From positions 190,720,370 through 190,784,369 of the forward strand of contig CM054115.1 of NCBI GenBank assembly GCA_028673005.1: a stretch of DNA of 64,000 nt, in the 5' to 3' direction. The notes under the pieces were generated by a model. That model did not search any database. It had not been told where the DNA came from and saw nothing but the letters and a program-made list of their open reading frames with translations. The stretch comes from Tanypteryx hageni (Eukaryota; Arthropoda; Insecta; Odonata; Petaluridae). Positions 22,077 through 35,757 of this stretch are shown in pieces. Position numbers and translations under genes: made by a program. The first letter of the stretch is position 1; each line of letters begins with the position of its first letter.

Positions 22077-23202
22077 CAGGGTGGGCCAAAACCTACTTGA
22101 CAACTTTAGTCCAAAATTATCCAAACGATAGCCTAATTCTTTCCATACGCGCTGCAGCATATCTCTATCCATTTTGTTGATCGCCTCTGTGATGCGCTGC
22201 TGCAACTCAGAGATGGTGCTCGGCATCGGAGGAATCGCACATCCAATCCACTTGCCAGGAAACATTTGGTCGAGGTAGGCATAGACAGCTCTAAGAAAAT
22301 GTGGCGGTGCACCATCTTTTTAATAAATCATGGTACCGTCATTCTGTTCCTGTAGCTGTGGTACCAGATAATTTTGCAGCATTTCCAGGTACACCATTCA
22401 AGACACAGTGGGATCCACGAAGAAGAAGTGTACGTACACCGCTCGGTAACTCATGGCGCAAATGACAATAACCTTTGGACTGTCACTTTGGTATTCCATA
22501 GTCTCTCTTGGCGGTTCCGTACCCCAAATTCTGATATTCTGTTTGTTTACTTTATCACTCAAATAAAACAGCCTCATCACTAAACACAATTAGTTCCAGG
22601 AAGTTGTCATCCTCCTCCATAAGGGCCGACATGTCGCTACAGAAGGTCAGTCTTTGCCTATTGTCGTTGACAGTCAGCGCCTGCAGTAACAGCAATCTGG
22701 ATGACTTCTTTTGTAGTTGCTTACCTAAAACCCTTCTAATGGTTGTACGCGGCAGCTCTAATTCATTATTGGCACGTCTCGTCGAATTATTTGGGTTAGC
22801 GACGAATGCTGCTCGAATGCGTTCCACATTGGCCTCCGATGCTTTTGGCCTGCCGTCTCCTCGACCGGGATGATTGCACACACATGCTGTTCCCATGAAT
22901 TTCTTGTACCGCTGGTACCCAGTATCCCCGCTGGGTGGTTTGGTGTTGATTTTCTTTCGGAATTTTTTGGATAACAACTGTTGTAGACTTCGTTTCATGA
23001 AACCAAATCACAGAGTAATCTTTCTGGGGACCTATGAAAGGCACTATACTGCACTGCCATCTCGCGACAAATTCAAGAGACACTTGTTCGCCTTAAACCG
23101 GAAGAGTTTCCTTCTACTCTGCAAGTGGTTTCATGCCATTATGACTTTCTGTATTTCTATAATTTTGGATTAAAGTTGTCAAGTAGGTTTTGGCCTACCC
23201 TG
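22077..23202 (-). mobile_element. Mariner-like (DUF4817-type) element, TA-flanked
   Basis: A 1126-bp element with near-perfect inverted ends of about 40 bp: both tips read CAGGGT(G/A)GGCCAAAACCT, then ACTTGACAACTTTA. TA flanks at 22075-22076 and 23203-23204. The ends are well preserved compared with most elements here, suggesting a fairly young insertion, but its transposase is broken. Confidence 0.92.
22087..23010 (-). pseudogene. Mariner-like transposase, third catalytic block deleted
   Basis: The N-terminal half is open from about 22998 to 22555: HTH region near GTACVCNHPGRGDGRPK, then RANNELELPRTTIRRVL, then the first Asp in VFSDEAVLFE, which ends at a stop. It continues, with a further stop, through IWGTEPPRETMEYQSDSPKV and the second Asp in KDGAPPHFLRAVYAYLDQMF. 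After KWIGC the sequence jumps to IPPMPSTISELQQRITEAI, so the expected stretch with the third Asp (PDLTPLD) is gone. The C-terminus ends near 22087. Inactive. Confidence 0.8.
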
Positions 23203-23204
23203 TA

Positions 23205-24109
23205 TATGTTCTTGTAGAATGATGATGCGCAATACAGCGCTAAGATAGCTATAAAGCCTCCCTCACTTTAACGATAACCTCACCTTCCCTTGGAACTCCC
23301 GGTATAAAACAAACGAGGCTCTATTGACCGAATATGTGACAGTATAAACACATAAAAGAGAATAAACGAGCAAATTTTATTCATGTTCATGGATGGCACA
23401 CTGTTTGTTTTTATTGCTTCGGTAGTGGAAGGTAAGCCTGTCTGGATGTCAAGGGTTTGGATCCTTTCGAGGGCACAACAGCATGTGCTTATCGAAAATA
23501 TATTATAAAACGTATAGCTTGGGAAACCACTTTTGTTAAATAAGTCAATATTATAATTTTCTCGAGAATTAAAACTCACTGATTCTAAAAAGAATGTTTA
23601 TATCGTTTGTTTGATTTGAGTAAGAGTAAAAACCTGAGACGCACTTTCTAAATTGTAATTTATAAGCACCAACATAGATGCCCTCCCCATCTCCATTTGT
23701 CTCTGTTATTCTTCAAAATCTGTTTTTTCGATGAGCGATAATAATTTCGAGCATACATTCCGAGGTTTCTATTCGGGAATAATTACACAAGAAATAATCT
23801 CCGAAATGGACGGGATAGAGAAGAGGATTCGTCCAAAACCAACGCCGTGTGCTACACTGGGCGTCAGTCTGATTGAATGGCCAATTTTGAGATGCTCCTC
23901 TCATAAATATCTTTGGAAATCCAGAGAAATGACTATCAAGGATTGAAATAATGATGACGACTATTGCTATATTATCACGGTTGACATTTTTAATGGGTCA
24001 CTTACGTGGTATATCAAAATTATTTCAGTTCATGCCTTTATTATCAGACTTGCGTAATTGCCCGACAAATGTGACGGGTATACGTGGATTCAGTTTTAAA
24101 TTAAAGGCA
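23205..24109. other. No gene assigned
   Basis: Unique DNA. A 71-codon ATG frame at 23731-23946 (plus), starting MSDNNFEHTFRGFYSG, overlaps a minus-strand frame and has no recognisable domain; I treat it as unproven. Confidence 0.35.
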
Positions 24110-24330
24110 CTTCCCCTTTTTATCTCTTCCTCTCTCCCATTATCCATCCCTCTACCCCTCTCTCCTTCTCTGGGAAAATAGACTTCCTAATCTCAATGTC
24201 GCCCTAATAAAGACCATTATCTAAACATCTCTTTCTCTCTCTTTTTCTCGGTCTCCCTCTCTCTCTCTCTCCCTCCTCTGTCTCCCTCCCTGTCTCTCCC
24301 CTCTGTCTCTCTCCTATCTTTCGTCCTCTC
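24110..24330. repeat. Polypyrimidine tract
   Basis: CTCTCTCCC and TCTCTGTCTCCCTC low-complexity DNA on the plus strand, densest at 24226-24320. Confidence 0.8.
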
Positions 24331-25929
24331 TCGCGTATTAAAACATTCAAAGCACGATCTCCTTGCGCATGTAAAGTTTTATGCCCACAATCAGTGAATA
24401 ACTTCCTTAAGAATAACTGTTAAGTTGTATACTCGTGCAAAATAATAATAATTAACAAATTCTATATTAAAGTATAAAGATTGAGACGACAATACAATCT
24501 CGAGGATTAACAATGATACGGTCGGCAAGGCAACATATCGTTAAAAAGCTTAAATTTTTCCAATAAATATGACTTAAACGTAGAACCTGAGCGATATTTA
24601 TCGTAGGAAAAGTGCGACGATAAGAATAAGAAACGTTATTTACATTTCTTTAAAACGGTCTAGAACCGAAGATCCTAGGCCAATTATTTATAATTTTAAG
24701 AGTAAAAGCCTTTTAAATAAAAAAATCAATATTCACGTGTTATTTTATGGGAAATAGAAATTATCTACTGGAGTCGAACCCGGGTCTTTTTTGAGGATTT
24801 TTTCGTAAATGGTTTTTTTCAAACATTTCTACGGAATTTCAATTTTCTACCTACTCAGAAAGTTTGTTAAAATAGAATTACAGTGCGTCGCAAATAGTTC
24901 TCGATTCTCCTGCTCTTTTCTAAAGCTTTTTAAGAGCGGCGCTACAGTCGAGCATGAGGAACAAACATAGCTTATTGTATAATAAGATGCTTTACTCAAA
25001 ACAATGAGCTCCCATTAAATTTGGTTTTTTTGCTGTTATACATACGACAGACATTTTTTCGCTACATTTATAAAGTATCGAATTTAGTATTTATTTTGAA
25101 CCGGAATATTACAATATTTAAACGTTTTGTCGCATAGATTTTTTCATACATATCCAGTTCTAAAAATTGACGGTCAAATATATTTCTATTTCCAATCGGT
25201 CTGGTCTTTTAGTGTTTAAAATCTCACACTTTGTTAAACTTTATGAGAAAATGTCACATTTAAGTCATATGACAATCACGACGGCAAATATCAGAAGTAA
25301 AGAAGACAAAATGAAGTCATCCCCCTTAATAAGGACTGTCTTATTATAGGAAATGAAATTTCTACTATATGACCGTATGGTAGAACTTATCCTAATTGGC
25401 ATTTATGAAAGTTTAAGTAGTGAGCGAGGAAGAGTGTATTCGAATGGCGTCGATTAAACGGGATTAACACTTAACTGGAGATGAAAATCGAAATTTCAGT
25501 CAGTTAACCTCCTGATAGATACAATTATTTATGCTACGCCTCTTGTCTGCTCTGCATAACAACTACTTGTCTATATTTTATTCGTCCATTTTATCTTCTT
25601 TCTCGTAGCTACCAATCCAAAGGATTAAACAAAGTATTTACGCTAACGAAAAGATAACAAGTTAATGACTTCTCACTCAGATAATCCTGTGCTACATAAT
25701 GATGCTTATCGTACTAAATAACCTCTGGAGAAATGTTCTTATTATGTTATAAACTCATTCCAGGATATGAAACCGACCTTAGTGTAGGTAATTATAAGAT
25801 ATTTATTAACTTTTGCGATGTATGGTTCGAATATCACTTGCAATGTCCTTAAACGATCTCACATTCTCTTCCTCAACATAAAAAACAGCAATAAAACATT
25901 CCACAGAGTCACTTTGGAAAAAATAAACT
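24331..25929. other. No gene seen
   Basis: AT-rich unique DNA. A fragment GTCGAACCCGGGTC near 24773-24787 resembles a reversed B box of the 16.7-kb SINE heads but lacks the rest. Confidence 0.35.
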
Positions 25930-26330
25930 CCAGTGTCTGCTCTCTCATTGGGAAGCGGTTCGTCGAACGACTGGAGGAAATTTTTCTCCCTAGATGGCGG
26001 AAAAGCAATTTGCTAAATGGAGCAAATGCTTCGTCAAAGGGATTCAAATGGTGGCAGCCGGTTAAATTACAGCAATTTCGCGACATTTCGGGGAATGTTT
26101 AGCGAGGAGCCGGCTGCACGATAGCGTTTGCTGCGAGTACGAATTCGACCGTTAAAATATGAGGGCGCGGGAGACAGTGTGCCATTAGCAACGGAACGTA
26201 GGCGCCATTGTTTGGAAGGGGCTTTCATCCCTCCGATCCCACCTACGCGGCGATAAGGTGGGGGGAGTTTGGGTTGGGGAGGGAGGCGAAGGGAAAGGGG
26301 GCTGAGGGGAACGAAACAAAAAAGCAACGG
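25930..26330. promoter_or_regulatory. GC-richer unique island, possible regulatory DNA
   Basis: Unique, GC-richer than neighbours, containing GGCGCCATTGTTTGG (YY1-like and Sox-like cores) and a G-rich end. Overlapping open frames on both strands (94 and 86 codons) show no domain. The regulatory reading is a guess from composition. Confidence 0.18.
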
Positions 26331-26694
26331 AGGGTGGAGGGAGAGGGACGAGAGGAATAGGAGAGGAAACGAGGGTTTGATGAAAGGTAAACCTCTTTTC
26401 CTCTTATTGAATGAAAGATCTGTGGAGCGATGTGTCGGGAAGATTTCTCGGAGAAATATCGCGTCGGTGGGAGTGGTTAATCGATTTTCGAAATGTTTTT
26501 TTTATAACGGATCGTACAAAATCACGTTAATGTACTTTAAGGAATCGCGTTTTGGAGATGAAGATTCGCTAGAATCTTCCATTTCGTTTTGTTTAGCAAA
26601 TATAAAAGCTGTTACGACGTGACAATTATATTTATTGGTTGCATGCTAATAATGTAAGATAACGCTTGAATTACGCTTATTAAAGATAACTTTA
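26331..26694. other. No gene seen
   Basis: Purine-rich start, then AT-rich DNA; the 117-codon plus frame at 26269-26622 begins in the low-complexity part and shows no domain. Confidence 0.35.
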
Positions 26695-26962
26695 GTGGAA
26701 TAAAAAATAAATATAGGAGCACCGCAAGTGTCTATATTTGGTCCTTTATGACACATAAATTCTGTGTTTGTTTCCATCGCAACAGAAAATGCTCTATTAT
26801 GTGCAGATGATAGTGCTAATATCGGCACACAGCAGTTTTGACATACGTTTCAAATATGTAGAAAGATATAAATAATCTCATGAATAGATCGCATGACCAT
26901 GAATTACATATTGATAACAAGACTATTAAGGTAGTCCATTTAATAAATAGAATGCCGAAAAT
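26695..26962 (+). pseudogene. Non-LTR reverse-transcriptase scrap
   Basis: The plus strand encodes GAPQVSIFGPL, a stop, then about ten codons later NALLCADDSANI, matching the order of the G.PQGS.LGPLLF and YADD blocks of LINE reverse transcriptases. Further on VVHLINRMP resembles the following K.VHF-type stretch. Only about 80 codons survive and they contain stops. It directly abuts the CTTTCTCC repeat at 26966. The clade cannot be told from so little. Confidence 0.5.
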
Positions 26963-26965
26963 ACA

Positions 26966-27510
26966 TACTCAAAAACTATTAATCAGGTCAACGTGAAATT
27001 ATATATTTAACATTTTTATAAAAGTCAAAAGAACTGATTAGTTTTTGGTAAAAATCGGTCAATCGGAAGTGGGTGGCTACTCTTGTCACTTATCCATTAT
27101 TTTGAAATATTTACTTTAATATTTGATACATGTAAAAATGTATTGGAATAAAGATTGTAGTAAATGTAATTTTGTAACAACCTATGTTTTAAACATTTTT
27201 CCATATTATTTATTGTTTAAAAGATATCTTATATTTTAGCTGTCGCCACCACGCCACCTAACGACGACTATTGTTAGCAATTGACGCTTAGTTACATCTT
27301 AGTAACGCTCCATTTTCTTTTCTTAATTGTTGGAGTTTTGTGGCTATATCCAATATTGGAAGGATATGGTTTGAGTATATTTCTGTTCTTTGTAAAGTCG
27401 AAAATTTTCTCGCAGTTTCTTAAAATATTTATTATTATGTAACCTATTTGGAATTTTTACAAATATTACAGATATGAAGAAAGTCATGTGGTGGCCACAT
27501 CAGATTTTTA
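26966..27510 (+). repeat. CTTTCTCC repeat, copy 2 (5' truncated)
   Basis: Begins at ACTCAAAAACTATTAATCAG, an internal point of the unit, and runs to the normal 3' end ATATGAAGAAAGTCATGTGG / CCACATCAGATTTT. The middle landmarks AATCGGAAGTGGGTG and GACGCTTAGTTACATCTTAG are present. Non-coding. Confidence 0.8.
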
Positions 27511-28720
27511 TCTGTACTCTTGTTATTTATCTGGAATTTATTAAATTAAAATGAATAAATAATCTTAATTTTTTGATAAAATTAATAATTTAATGGCCCA
27601 TATTCAGGTATGTCTCCTCGATAAACTCATAAAAAATAGAGTAGATAATGAGAAATGCATGTTCTTTGACGGAATGTATTTATCATTCTATTGTTCTACA
27701 TTTTTTCGAAATCTTCTCTTCAACATTATCAGCCGTCAATTTAAACCAACAATACTCGATACGTTACGAAAATAATAAGTTAAAAGCAACTGCATTCACG
27801 CACTGCTATCCATTCGAAGCATTGAAGGACTTTGGTCAATGTAAGTGGTTGAATATAGAAAGGTTCCAAATAAGGAAGGAAAAGAAGCGGCGACGGATTT
27901 ATTTTTCACCCCCGTTGGTGCAAACGATTTGAAATTATATATCGCGCATTAAAATGCTGAAAAACTATTATTCGGAAACAAATTTTAAAAAGAAGTTAAC
28001 AAACTTTGTAAAAGTTAAAGTTTCGAATATTGTACAGAAGGTTAGAAAATGCGATCGAGTGAACGTGGAGTATACGAGGGAACGACATTGAAAGGAAGGG
28101 CAAATACGATCAAGACGTCGCGGTGAATATGTGTATTCCAGGTTAAAGAGGCCTAAGATTGAATTAAAGTGCGTTATGAATATGAATACGTCCCGGTTTA
28201 CCCGGGACAGTCCCGGATTTTAGATGTTGTCCCGGCGTCCCGTCCGGTTAAAAATTCTTTTTAAATTTTATTTCATAGATATGGAATAAATGAATTACAT
28301 TCCACCAGTTGCATGTTATTTCACATGCAATCCATTTATTTGGAATTAAAATCTCACCTTTAAATTAAGTTTTAATAAGTACAATCCGTAAGGGGTGCCT
28401 AGAGGTGCGAGGTCTGCAGCGCACTCCGACAAGGCCACATTTAGCTACACGAGTTTCGAAGCAATTATTTATGTTGTAGATCATCCCTATTTACTTTCAC
28501 GAATTAAGTTTATCTAAAACGTTATATTTAAATTGCTACCACGCCATAATAATTGCTTGAATGTTGACAATTACGGATTTAACCAATGCTAGAATTGATA
28601 CGCGACGTGGCCAAATAATTTTTCTTCCTGGTAAATTTTTATAAACTTGGGGTGCGTTTTATAGTGCGAAAAATACGGTAAATATAGCTCTAAAATATTT
28701 GTTCCCATCAGTTTTCTGAA
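27511..28720. other. No gene seen; one repeat scrap
   Basis: AT-rich DNA. At 28190-28260 the C/G-rich words CCCGGTTTACCCGGGAC and TCCCGGATTTTAG resemble the tip of a hAT-like element, but no partner end was found. Overlapping 60- and 94-codon frames at 27593-27932 have no domain. Confidence 0.35.
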
Positions 28721-28797
28721 GGGGTGGCGGAGCGATTAGAGCGTTGGCCTCCCACGTAGCGGTCCCTGGTTCCAATCCGGGGGAGGTCGAATTTTTA
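28721..28797 (+). repeat. SINE family A, head (5' part of split copy)
   Basis: A tRNA-like head: GGGTGGCGGAGCGATTAGAG (A box region) and B box GGTTCCAATCC at about 28768-28778, ending GGAGGTCGAATTTTT. The copy at 58549 continues directly with CAACCTGGGATC, whereas here that sequence resumes only at 29469, so this copy was split by an insertion. Confidence 0.7.
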
Positions 28798-29467
28798 GCC
28801 TACTTTCCAGAATGAAAATAGGCTTATAGTTATCTTGTTGTGCCTGTCTGTCTGTCCATCCCCCAATTAAATTTTTGACCAATAGACCGATTTTCATGAC
28901 ACCTGGTGGAAATCTCCTGCTACTGGAGGATAGATTTTGTTGCGAAGATTGAAAGTCCCATGTTCGATTCCAGTATCCTTCCCATTTGATTTATACGGAA
29001 AATCTAAAAACCATCCTACAGGGTAATTTTCTCTTGCACATTAAAATATCTTAGAATCGTAATATCGGTACGGGATTTATACTATTTTCTGAGGAAAGGA
29101 ATGTAAATTCTAATTTATATCGTAGAAGTTTGCTTATCGATCGTATTTAATCGAATTTTGCATAAATACTGGGATTTGCAGTTTTATCATTCATTATGAG
29201 AGTGTTGCCATAGCAGCGACTATTGCTGGACTCAGATTCGGTACATTCTAATACACATGCGCGTTATTTTTGCCACGCAAATACGCGTGATCAGATTAAT
29301 ATTCCGTTCGAAAGTGTTTATAATATTTTATAACAGAAAATTATGTAATTTGAGAACACAAAGAGCAACATATCCGCGTTGATTTTAAAGTTATTATAGC
29401 CAATATAAGTATTGAATAAATAATTATGTGGAAAGAACGCATCATAAATTCCGTTTGGATCATCTTG
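28798..29467. mobile_element. Unclassified insertion splitting a SINE
   Basis: About 670 bp between the two halves of one SINE. It begins near AGCCTACTTTCCAG, contains TGCCTGTCTGTCTGTCC and ends near GTTTGGATCATCTTGT. No open frame of note, no clear inverted ends and no obvious target duplication. Its unity as one inserted element is inferred from the SINE halves matching the intact copy at 58549. Confidence 0.45.
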
Positions 29468-29705
29468 TTCAACCTGGGATCTTCCCGTCCCCTATTTGTG
29501 TGGTTTGAGTAGACTGCACAAAGTCAGCGCTCCGTCCTTCGGAAGGGACGTTGAGCCGTTGGCCCCCTTGGTGCTCTTCGTTAAGAGTAGCCTAATGACG
29601 GCACCGGGTTTCCCTCCTCCCTTGTGAGTGTGTTCGTTGTGTAAATAGTTATGGCTATAATAATCCAAGAGGTTGATTAGCCTTAAATACATACCAACAA
29701 CATCC
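29468..29705 (+). repeat. SINE family A, body and tail
   Basis: Starts TCAACCTGGGATC, then the core GCTCCGTCCTTCGGAAGGG and CTTGGTGCTCTTCGTTAAGAG (29530-29588) and the tail AATAATCCAAGAGGTTGATT, ending in an ACCAACAACATCC stretch. Same order as at 58549. Confidence 0.8.
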
Positions 29706-30217
29706 ATTTTCTGACCAATTCTGTAATAATTTTGTGCACATAATTTTAGAATTTGAAAGAATTATGGCTACTTTGTCAAGGAAATCATGGCCAAGCTACG
29801 CAGATTTTATCTATTTGGCATTTAAGCGACAATATTATCCTGGTTTTACCTCCGCAGAATCTAGTCCCCTAGTTTTGGACAAAAATACAAAACCTGTCAT
29901 TATTCCAGCTTTAGTTATTACCACTGGCGATTACGGGACCCGCCCCGCTTAATGTATCAACTAACCCAATTAGCGCCGATTCCCGCGGGCGCTACGATTT
30001 CCAAGCTTGTGTTTTTTTATTACAGCCTCCTCGTCCAAATTGCGCCTCGGATGGAACAAGTGGCAGAAAACGCCAAAATTAAACTGTCGCATCGTCTTCC
30101 ATCTAGGAAACGACGCACAATGCACGGCGGAATGAATGAACATGAACATGCAGATAGGTTGAAAGTGTTTTTGTGTCTAAGAAATCAGGAATATTTCTGT
30201 ATAAAAGCGAGATTCGT
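29706..30217. promoter_or_regulatory. GC-richer unique island, function unknown
   Basis: At 29860-30130 the sequence is unique and GC-richer, including CCGATTCCCGCGGGCGC. TTTTTTTATTACAG at 30013-30026 looks like a splice acceptor, and the plus frame after it (SLLVQIAPRMEQVAENAK) stays open to 30242. I do not recognise the product. A regulatory island, a host exon and chance are all possible. Confidence 0.2.
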
Positions 30218-30267
30218 TTATTTTTTAAGTAATATTTTTTAAGTAATATTTTTTAAGTAATATTTCA
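30218..30267. repeat. 15-bp unit repeated three times
   Basis: TAAGTAATATTTTTT occurs three times in tandem from about 30226. Confidence 0.8.
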
Positions 30268-30615
30268 GCCATAATTTATTTTTAAATTTACAATAAAAAG
30301 TATTTTTACGTCGTTTTCCCACTCGTCATTTGTAACCACTTTCAACCGTTACGAATGTTATGATGATTTATTTCTAAAATTAAGAAAGAATATTTTCATA
30401 GAAACAACCTAATTCTGAAAATACTAAATGAAATGGTGAATTTTATGATGAAATTTGCAAATATTATGAATACCGTATGAAAAATTATGAAACCATGGTA
30501 TTAATTACTTCTCGCGTAATTAGCGGAAATAGGAAAGATGCCGTCCGCTCTTTCTACCCTCCAGTATGACTTCTGTTAACATATACATAATTTATGGGTT
30601 TTGAATGTCTTAAGG

Positions 30616-31925
30616 CAGTGGTGTCAAACTCAGATTTATCCGCGGGGCGGACTACCAATTCAAATATGCTCGCGGGCCAAAACCTATTAAGGGTTGTTCA
30701 AATAAAATTGAAAACAAAAAGAATGTACATTTATTTATTTGAGAATTACAAAAATGTAATTATAAATTAAATTGCATTTAGTAATTAAATATAAACATTC
30801 AAACAGATTAATAACTAGTATTTAATTTAAATAAAAGTAAAGCGTTGTTTATAACCTTAAAATTTAAATGCATTGTTTCAAAAGATTAAAACTAATTTTT
30901 AAATTCAACGCGTTGAGTTCGTTATTCTTCTACCAGCTTATCAATGTTTGGCTGTAGCGTTTGACTGGTATCCATCTTTGAAATAGAATTTCAATGATCG
31001 TCCGTCAGTTTTGAACGTAATCTTGATTTGTTGACATTAATTACTGAAAAATGATGCTCGCACAAAAATGTGCTGCCAAACATAGATAAAATATCTACTG
31101 CAAAATTTTTGAAATTTGTATGATTTTCACCCAAATATTTACGAAATTCTAAAATTGAAGCTAACAAAAAATTTTCTTTTATATCAAGAAGTTCCATTTG
31201 TAGTTCGACAGACGCATTTTCAAAATCAAAAGAGAAAGGACTACTGAATAATATCAATTTCTGCTCACACTGTCTTAAATCTGCATGTCTTTCTGTAAAT
31301 TCCTTTTTTAATACTGATATTTGTTTTATATATTTCTCCATATATTTTGCAGAGTCATTGCAAGTTTTTGTTACCGACTTTAATGTAGAAAAATGATCTA
31401 ATTTCCCAAGTAAGACCTGTCTTTCCTAAAGATCCAATTCTTTTGCTAAAGCGCAAACGCCATCAAACAACTGCGTTACTACTTGGTTTCGTGCTTGCAT
31501 TTTTGTATTTAAATCATTCATATGACCCACAATATCAAAAAAAGAAGCAAGATCCGTTAGCCATTCTTCACTTTTCAACTTGATGATTGGTTTATTTTTA
31601 CTTCTCATGAAATCCTCAATCTCTTTTCTCATATCAAAAACGTTTTAGTACCACTCCACGACTCAACCAATGCCCTTCAGCGTAGTAGGCCACATTTTCG
31701 CAATCTTGAATTAGTAGCTTGAAATGGCGATGGTTAAGAGCTCTGCCTCTAATAAAATTCACCGTTTTACCCACGACTTCCATTACATGTTCTATGGCAA
31801 CTGCTTTCGCACAAAGAGCCTGTTGATGTAGAATGCAATGAAATGTGATAAACTTTCGATATCGATTTACATTGTGAATTTTGTTTTTCAATTTCGAAAC
31901 TGCACCATATATAACCAAGATGTCT
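30616..31925 (-). mobile_element. hAT element of GTF2IRD2-like type, 5' truncated
   Basis: One tip, CAGTGGTGTCAAACTC at 30616, is a hAT end; just inside are GGGGCGGACTACC and CGCGGGCCAAAAC. The transposase remnant runs on the minus strand from 31918 to 30991. No second tip was found on the right, and the coding sequence starts in the middle of the catalytic domain, so the promoter-side half has been lost. Confidence 0.75.
30991..31918 (-). pseudogene. hAT transposase remnant, GTF2IRD2/ZBED-like
   Basis: Three consecutive pieces in changing frames: FHCILHQQALCAKAVA and YYAEGHWLSRGVVLKRF (31918-31634), SEEWLTDLASFFDIVGHMND (31632-31426), and SSPFSFDFENASVELQMELL to CEHHFSVINVNKSRLRSKL (31341-30991). 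This order matches the C-terminal half of GTF2IRD2-like hAT transposases, ending in the dimerisation region. The BED finger and first catalytic Asp are absent. At least two frame breaks occur. Confidence 0.78.
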
Positions 31926-33800
31926 AACTGTGAAGACGATAATGTAAAGAATAAGTGCTATTTTGTTTAATTTAATGAAAACTGGCTCAAACGACCAGAA
32001 TATAAAAATTGACTAGGAAGAGCAAACAAATTTACTGGACGATGTAAATTATGTAGCATTACATTTGTTATGAAACATGACAGAGGAATGCCGTCAAAAT
32101 AAGTCAAAAAAGTGCCCGCCACCGACAAAATGTAATTGCAAGTACACAGACCAGTTGAAATGTGATGAAGTTTAATCGCCGTTAATTCTCATTGATCGTA
32201 AGCTATCCATTGTTTAGAATAAAGATATAATTCCAAAATAAATGTTCATCACAGAAGTTAAGAATAAACGCCTAAAATACCAATTGATGCAAAACACAAC
32301 CGGTAAAATTATTATAATAAAGTTTTAATGGTCAAGATGTATTCATTGAGGAACAGATTTGAAAATTTTACATGAAAATATTTAAGTTAAAGTTTCGAAT
32401 AGTTTCGAAATAGTTTCGTGGAAAATCGAGGAAATTTCAAATATTCTTATGAAAATATCAGAACCAAAAAAAGATTTTTCCCCGCGTTAAATAATTCCAT
32501 TTGATCGTTTCCCCAAGTTTGAGTGAATCAAGGCCAGCTGCATTTTACCCTTTATCTGTAGTCTAAATCTGAATTTTAATTTAAAAAGTGGTAACTAATT
32601 TGAGGTTTTGACTTCTATTATGTAATTTTCGTATAACTTGCTGGAGTTATCCGGATTCTCTCGGGAAAGGATTTTCTTTTAAGTAGCAAATGATTTTTAT
32701 TTCTTGGGGCCCGCGCTGTCGGTGCTCCCAAATTTCTCAAATGTGCTATTCGGAGAAGTGGTTCACACGGAATTTTAACTATCACCTAATGAAACCATTG
32801 AAACATTTTAGTCAGGCTTGTGCTTGTGAGTGTATCTCAATGGCGAATCTATCATATAATCAAGGCCGACTGCTTTTCCAAGAATATTTGGCGTAATCGA
32901 GCAGTTTTATTAAAATAGGACACGTGCCGTGAATTTTCGTTCCCCATTCCTTAACTATGCAAGCAATGTTTACATTTACTAATATTATGTATTGTATTGT
33001 AAAGTTTTTCAATTAGTATAATTAGGCATTAACGTCTTAATTACTATTCACATGAATGGATGCACCGAAGTCTTTAAAGCAGCAATAAAATCATGTGGAT
33101 TATGTTGATACTATTAGCCAAAACGTAAAAAATAAACAATATCTTGATTATCGAACAAATGTAAGTAGATGTATCGATTTATGTTGCGATAAATCTGTCA
33201 ATGTTTAAATGATAAAGGATAACAATGTTCTAATATTCTTTAAAAATAATTTGACTCACTTTTAAAGTATTCATAAACTATTTAATCCATTTGTCCCTTT
33301 ATCTTGGCTTTGGATATTCTTCCTCTACAGCGCACCGCGGCGTGGATTTTTCTTGCATTAATGTTTACGTGGCTATCTCTTTTTGAAGAGGACAACAATT
33401 GAGAAATTTAGCATTGTTGCCACCTGGAAAATGTTAATAAATTTTGCGCCTAAAGGATAATTTCGAGCGATTTAACATATAATACGACAAAACATGAACA
33501 GAATTAAAATATTCAGTCTTTCATGCGTAAAATAAGTTATTTCACGTGATCGTAAGTTAACATTTTGGTATATTTATATCCATATCAGTGAAGGGTAGCA
33601 TGGCATTATTGAGTTTCTCCACGATATTTCCCATTTATTCTTATGGAAATAGCATTTCTTTGATCCCACGGGGTATGAGGGACCCCAAGGTCTGGAAACC
33701 TAAACTAAAACCTTTCTTTGGTCCGTAGCATGGCCCATGAAACATTTTAATTAGATGGCTCTTATGGTGTTTGAGTTATTAGCACACAAACATTCTCTTT
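31926..33800. other. No gene seen
   Basis: AT-rich DNA. A 68-codon plus frame (32690-32896) and a GC-richer patch at 33330-33350 have no recognisable content. Confidence 0.4.
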
Positions 33801-33802
33801 TA

Positions 33803-35093
<1,291 letters not shown>

Positions 35094-35757
35094 TATGTAT
35101 CAGGTATCGTTATATTCAATTTATATCTATATATATTTAATAGAAGTAGTAGTTATATCATGTATATACAACTAGGTTTGGTAGGTTTCGATTTAAATCG
35201 AAAAACGTCGATTTTTAGAAATTTTCAAAAACGACGAAAATTAAAATAGTTGATAAGCGCCGATTTTCCAAGAAGATGGAAAAGTATACGCATAAAAATC
35301 TATTTTATTCTGAATTATAATATTAAAGTCGTTTCTGTTGACTTTTTTCGCGCCTATATTATTTCTTACCTACGCTTTCGTTCCTTTTCTGGGCTTGCAT
35401 TAACAATGGGATTGAAAGAAGGGCATTTCCTTACACCCAAATATGCGTCTTTATGAAAAGCTCACGCTTCTACTCTGAACAATCAGGTAACCGCAAGGCC
35501 CTAGGGTAGTCTTGAGGTTTTTGAGATTGTATTTGCCGGCCTAATTGTGGGATACTCCACGAGCCTCTATCCAGATAGGGTCATGAATATGTCCTGCCGA
35601 GAGTTCCTCGAGCCCTATAAAACGAAGTTCGGAAGAAAGGAATTTCGATGGTCGTTAAAAACCCGTTAAACGTTTTGCTACCCATTCCACGCATCCCCGT
35701 GGAGTGTATTCCCGGATCAAATGTTTCTCGATTGCTTCCTCGAGATTTTCCTATAGA

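Noticed and set aside
23731..23946. 71-codon ATG frame as a host gene
   Set aside because: No domain, no splice or promoter context, overlapping antisense frame; length is expected by chance.
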